Of a DNA stretch of 22,235 nt, positions 20,301 to 22,235 are shown one piece after another; within the stretch, counting starts at the first letter, position 1; each line of letters starts with the position of its first letter. A model generated the notes under the pieces. The model ran no database searches. It saw only the letters and a list, made by a program, of their open reading frames with translations, and had not been told where the DNA came from. Source of the stretch: Pigoraptor chileana (Eukaryota; Opisthokonta; Filasterea); assembly GCA_943704495.1 (NCBI GenBank), contig CALSCR010000538.1, forward strand, positions 8,220 to 30,454, given 5' to 3'. Both the position numbers and the translations under genes were made by a program.

Positions 20301-21369
20301 CTTTGTTGTTTGTTTCGTTGTTTGTTTGTTTTCGTCGCACACACGCATTCGCAGCCAACGGACCCAGCTGGGCCACATACAACATTACTCTGTCATTTGA
20401 AATTGGCCGCACTGGCGAGCTCTCGCTTCGGGGTACCGAGCATTGCGTCACGTGCTGCAACAATGCCTCGGCGTTTGATGTGTTCGTGCATCCGCGGGGC
20501 TGGATACCCGCGCTCTCCGCCCGTGTCGTGAGATCACGAGACCCTGGTGACGGCGTGGGCATTGTGGAGGTCTCATCCATTGGTCTTCCTTTGGGCGTCC
20601 GATTTGCATATTCAAACACACCGGAATGCGCAGTCTACAACGAGCGGCACCTGCCATCCATGCCCCTCGGGGCGTATTTCGTGTGAGTGGACTGGACTGT
20701 AGTAGAGTGTGTGTCACTGATATGACATTTTAATCCCCATGGGGCGTATTTCGTGTGAGTCGACTGGACTGTAGTAGAGTGTGTGACACTGATATGACAT
20801 TTTAATCCCCTCGGGGTGTATTTCGTGTGAGTGGACGGGACTGTCTGTGCTGTACCATGTAGTAGAGTGTGTGTCACTGATATGACATTTTAATCCCCAT
20901 GGGGCGTATTTCGTCCGTATTGTTGCAAGCACCGTTTATGTTGTTACTGTTGCAATTCAGTATTTGGAGTGCATGCCATTCCTAATCTCTCTTCGGGGGC
21001 TATGTCACGTGAGTCCGTCAGACGCATATCTGCAAAAAGATCATGTATGCTTACTATCGATGGGTGTGTCTCTTTGTCTGCTCTTGTGTGCATCGTGCGT
21101 GTGCGTGCATCGTGTGTGTGCGTGCATCCTGCAGTGACGGCAGCCTCATTGCGTATCCCTGGTTCCGCTCCGGTCCGTCTGTCACGGGCCGCCACAATAG
21201 TCGTGCATGGATTGCTGGTCCAATCCTCGGTGGAATCATCGGAGTGGTTGTAGTTGTTGCATTAATTCTGCTGTTGTATCGGAGGTATTCGCACCGGTAT
21301 CAGTTGTTGGACACGGCCGAAACTGCATTTGCTTTGGAAGAAATGCCTGCGGCACTCCAGCAGGGATAG
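16184..21369 (+). CDS. SIAE: Sialate O-acetylesterase-like protein with C-terminal membrane anchor, nine exons, reading frame disrupted
   Basis: SIAE removes O-acetyl groups from sialic acids, usually in lysosomes or outside the cell. Exons: 16184-16400, 16898-17127, 17562-17703, 17961-18037, 18530-18592, 19099-19283, 19719-19867, 20355-20682, 21135-21369. A signal peptide (LTKAALLLVLVVTVIC) precedes FFSDNMVLQGEP. GDVFFCS joins across intron 2 to GQSNMQ, which carries the nucleophile Ser. YFFGRN, SSKGGSRIESW, TFDLG joined to DNVSPIGSIHPRNKQ (catalytic His), and GVRFAYSNTPECAVYN all match the family in order. Unusual is the last exon: an AGPILGGIIGVVVVVALILL helix, then a basic stop-transfer YRRYSHR and a tail with YQLL. 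Exon 3 needs a one-base frame change near 17635 (CCCC run). Exon 6 changes frame near 19225 and lacks the family's WYQGESN region, about 130 residues. It is therefore either a damaged gene or a sequence/assembly error. Confidence 0.85.
16425..16540. repeat. 43-bp tandem repeat in SIAE-like intron 1
   Basis: Units start at 16425, 16468 and 16511 with gcatatgtatgtgtgtgtg. About 2.7 copies are near-identical. It is TG-rich on the coding strand and starts 24 bases after the exon 1 donor. Confidence 0.85.
16838..16895. repeat. CA-rich tract abutting the SIAE-like exon 2 acceptor
   Basis: Imperfect (CA)n runs right up to the aaag acceptor at 16894-16897, replacing the usual pyrimidine tract. It is complementary to the TG-rich repeat at the other end of the same intron. 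Confidence 0.85.
17273..17356. repeat. (GT)n microsatellite in SIAE-like intron 2
   Basis: A pure GT run at 17297-17335 is flanked by imperfect TGTGTATG and GAGTGAGTG. A separate (TA)n of about 14 bases lies at 17449-17462 in the same intron. Confidence 0.9.
18216..18475. repeat. TG/TATATA compound microsatellite in SIAE-like intron 4
   Basis: (GT)n at 18216-18236 is followed by alternating TGTGTG and TATATATA blocks to about 18475. It creates Cys-Val or Tyr-Thr-His type spurious ORFs on both strands. Confidence 0.9.
20663..20914 (+). repeat. 72-bp minisatellite containing the exon 8 splice donor
   Basis: Copy 1 is 20663-20734, copy 2 is 20735-20806 (both 72 bp), copy 3 is 20807-20894 (88 bp, with a 16-bp insertion), and copy 4 is a 20-bp stub, 20895-20914. 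Each copy begins with the last coding bases of exon 8 (GGGGCGTATTTCGT or near). Copies 1-3 repeat the GTGAGT donor; copy 4 breaks off before it. Copies 1 and 3 start CCCCTCGGGG, while 2 and 4 start CCCCATGGGG. Confidence 0.93.
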
Positions 21370-22159
21370 GGGTTAGGGTAAAGGGTAAGATGGATGCGTG
21401 TGTGGGGATGCTGGGGAGCGTGGCATTCGGCGCCGATCACTACCCGTGTTTTCAGTTCTATAGTAAAGCCTCTGACATGTATAAGCATTATTTGTATTCG
21501 ATTTCTACGACACTCATGAACGTGAGAACTGGCATTAGTAGTCAGTTTCAGTACGCCCTGCGCTGCCGCCAAGCCGCGAGCCGTTGGTTGCATCCGAGTG
21601 CTGCACCGTTCACCGTAGTCTGCCACAGTCTGCCCTACAAGTGCCCGTCCATTTAATTTTCGTTCAAAGCACAGCCACCAGCCTGTCATGGGCACGCTGA
21701 TCGACATCCGTTACTTGACCACGCCCGTCAGTACGCCATCCATGTCAGTCCGGACTTCAAAGACTGCTGCAGATCGGCTGACCAGTGAGGGATATTATCT
21801 TAGGTATGTCAGTCGTGCCCCACGGCCAATTGCTTGTAGCTCTTGCTCAGTATGCATTATATCATAAAGTAGGGGAAACTTAGCCGTTACCAGAGAACGT
21901 GGGTACCTGACACCACTGACCGTCGAGTACCCCAGTACCCCGCGCCGGCCGGCCATTGATCGGGGGGCTCACGTGCCACGGTAGTAACTGTACCGACTGC
22001 GGTGTTGTAACAGGGAAGCACGTGATGTAAGACAAGGGTGATGATGTTACTATGATGACACTGACGACATGACGTCCCGACTGACGTGGCACTTTTTGGC
22101 CCCACGGAAACTTCCAGCCGTTGGTTCACTTTCCTCCCCACGGGTGTGAGGTTCACACA
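21370..22159. other. Downstream region without a supported gene
   Basis: Short ORFs occur on both strands, but none has recognisable motifs, splice logic or a homologue that I can name. Visible items are CACGTG boxes at 21970 and 22019, a perfect palindrome AGTCCGGACT at 21747-21756, and a GC-rich gccggccggc palindrome near 21945. The SIAE-like 3' UTR presumably lies in the first few hundred bases. Confidence 0.45.
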
Positions 22160-22173
22160 ACACACACACACAT

Positions 22174-22235
<62 letters not shown>
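22160..22235. repeat. (CA)n microsatellite at the window end
   Basis: A CA dinucleotide tract with a CATGCA interruption near 22171 runs to the last base. It is probably where the contig or window breaks off. Confidence 0.95.

Noticed and set aside
21363-21390. Telomere-like ggggttagggtaaagggtaag
   Set aside because: Only one TTAGGG-like unit plus degenerate copies right after the SIAE-like stop. It is too short to call an interstitial telomere.
21887-22231. 114-codon minus-strand ORF near the window end
   Set aside because: It begins in (CA)n and has no domain, signal or splice evidence.
1-22235. Search for transposons, retroelements, CRISPR arrays, rRNA and operons
   Set aside because: No transposase, reverse transcriptase or terminal repeats with target duplications were seen. 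Repeats are microsatellites and minisatellites, and the gene structure is spliced eukaryotic.

Overview
The window is nuclear DNA from a eukaryote with many introns. Genes are split by GT-AG introns, intergenic DNA is rich in CA/TG microsatellites, and conserved proteins appear only after splicing. A tyrosine-kinase C-lobe beside DCAF1, TOM22 and sialate O-acetylesterase homologues suggests a holozoan (for example a choanoflagellate or relative). That placement is inference, because no species marker is visible. The window begins in a poly-C run and ends in (CA)n, which looks like the edges of an assembled contig.

Layout. 52-770 (+): 3' part of a WD40-like gene. 1275-2237 (-): a small gene resembling the complex I AGGG/NDUFB2 subunit. 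2644-8585 (-): a complete six-exon DCAF1 (VprBP) gene, 1613 codons plus stop. 8586-9552: head-to-head promoter region with five CACGTG boxes. 9553-10785 (+): a complete three-exon TOM22 gene. 10786-11998: mostly non-coding, with one weak small-gene candidate (+). 11999-13958 (-): a two-exon glutamine-rich protein with a small Cys4 motif and a C-terminal CaaX-like end. 14103-14582 (-): a weak candidate for a short secreted peptide. 14881-14955: pure (CA)n. 14991-15509 (+): an orphan last exon of a tyrosine kinase whose upstream exons are absent. 16184-21369 (+): a nine-exon sialate O-acetylesterase-like gene with signal peptide, C-terminal membrane anchor and two reading-frame problems. 21370-22235: no convincing gene.

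The genes form no pathway or operon: they cover ubiquitin-ligase substrate reception, mitochondrial import, respiration, phosphotyrosine signalling and sialic-acid metabolism. The strongest window-wide signals are (1) a large excess of CACGTG, with about ten copies of the octamer TCACGTGA, including two spaced 21 bp apart in the DCAF1/TOM22 promoter, and (2) TG tracts after splice donors and CA tracts before acceptors on the coding strand of most introns. I found no mobile element, CRISPR array, tRNA or rRNA, and no clearly new multi-gene system. The most unusual gene-level observations are the membrane-anchored SIAE-like protein, the 72-bp minisatellite that copies its splice donor, the orphan kinase exon and the Q-rich CaaX protein.
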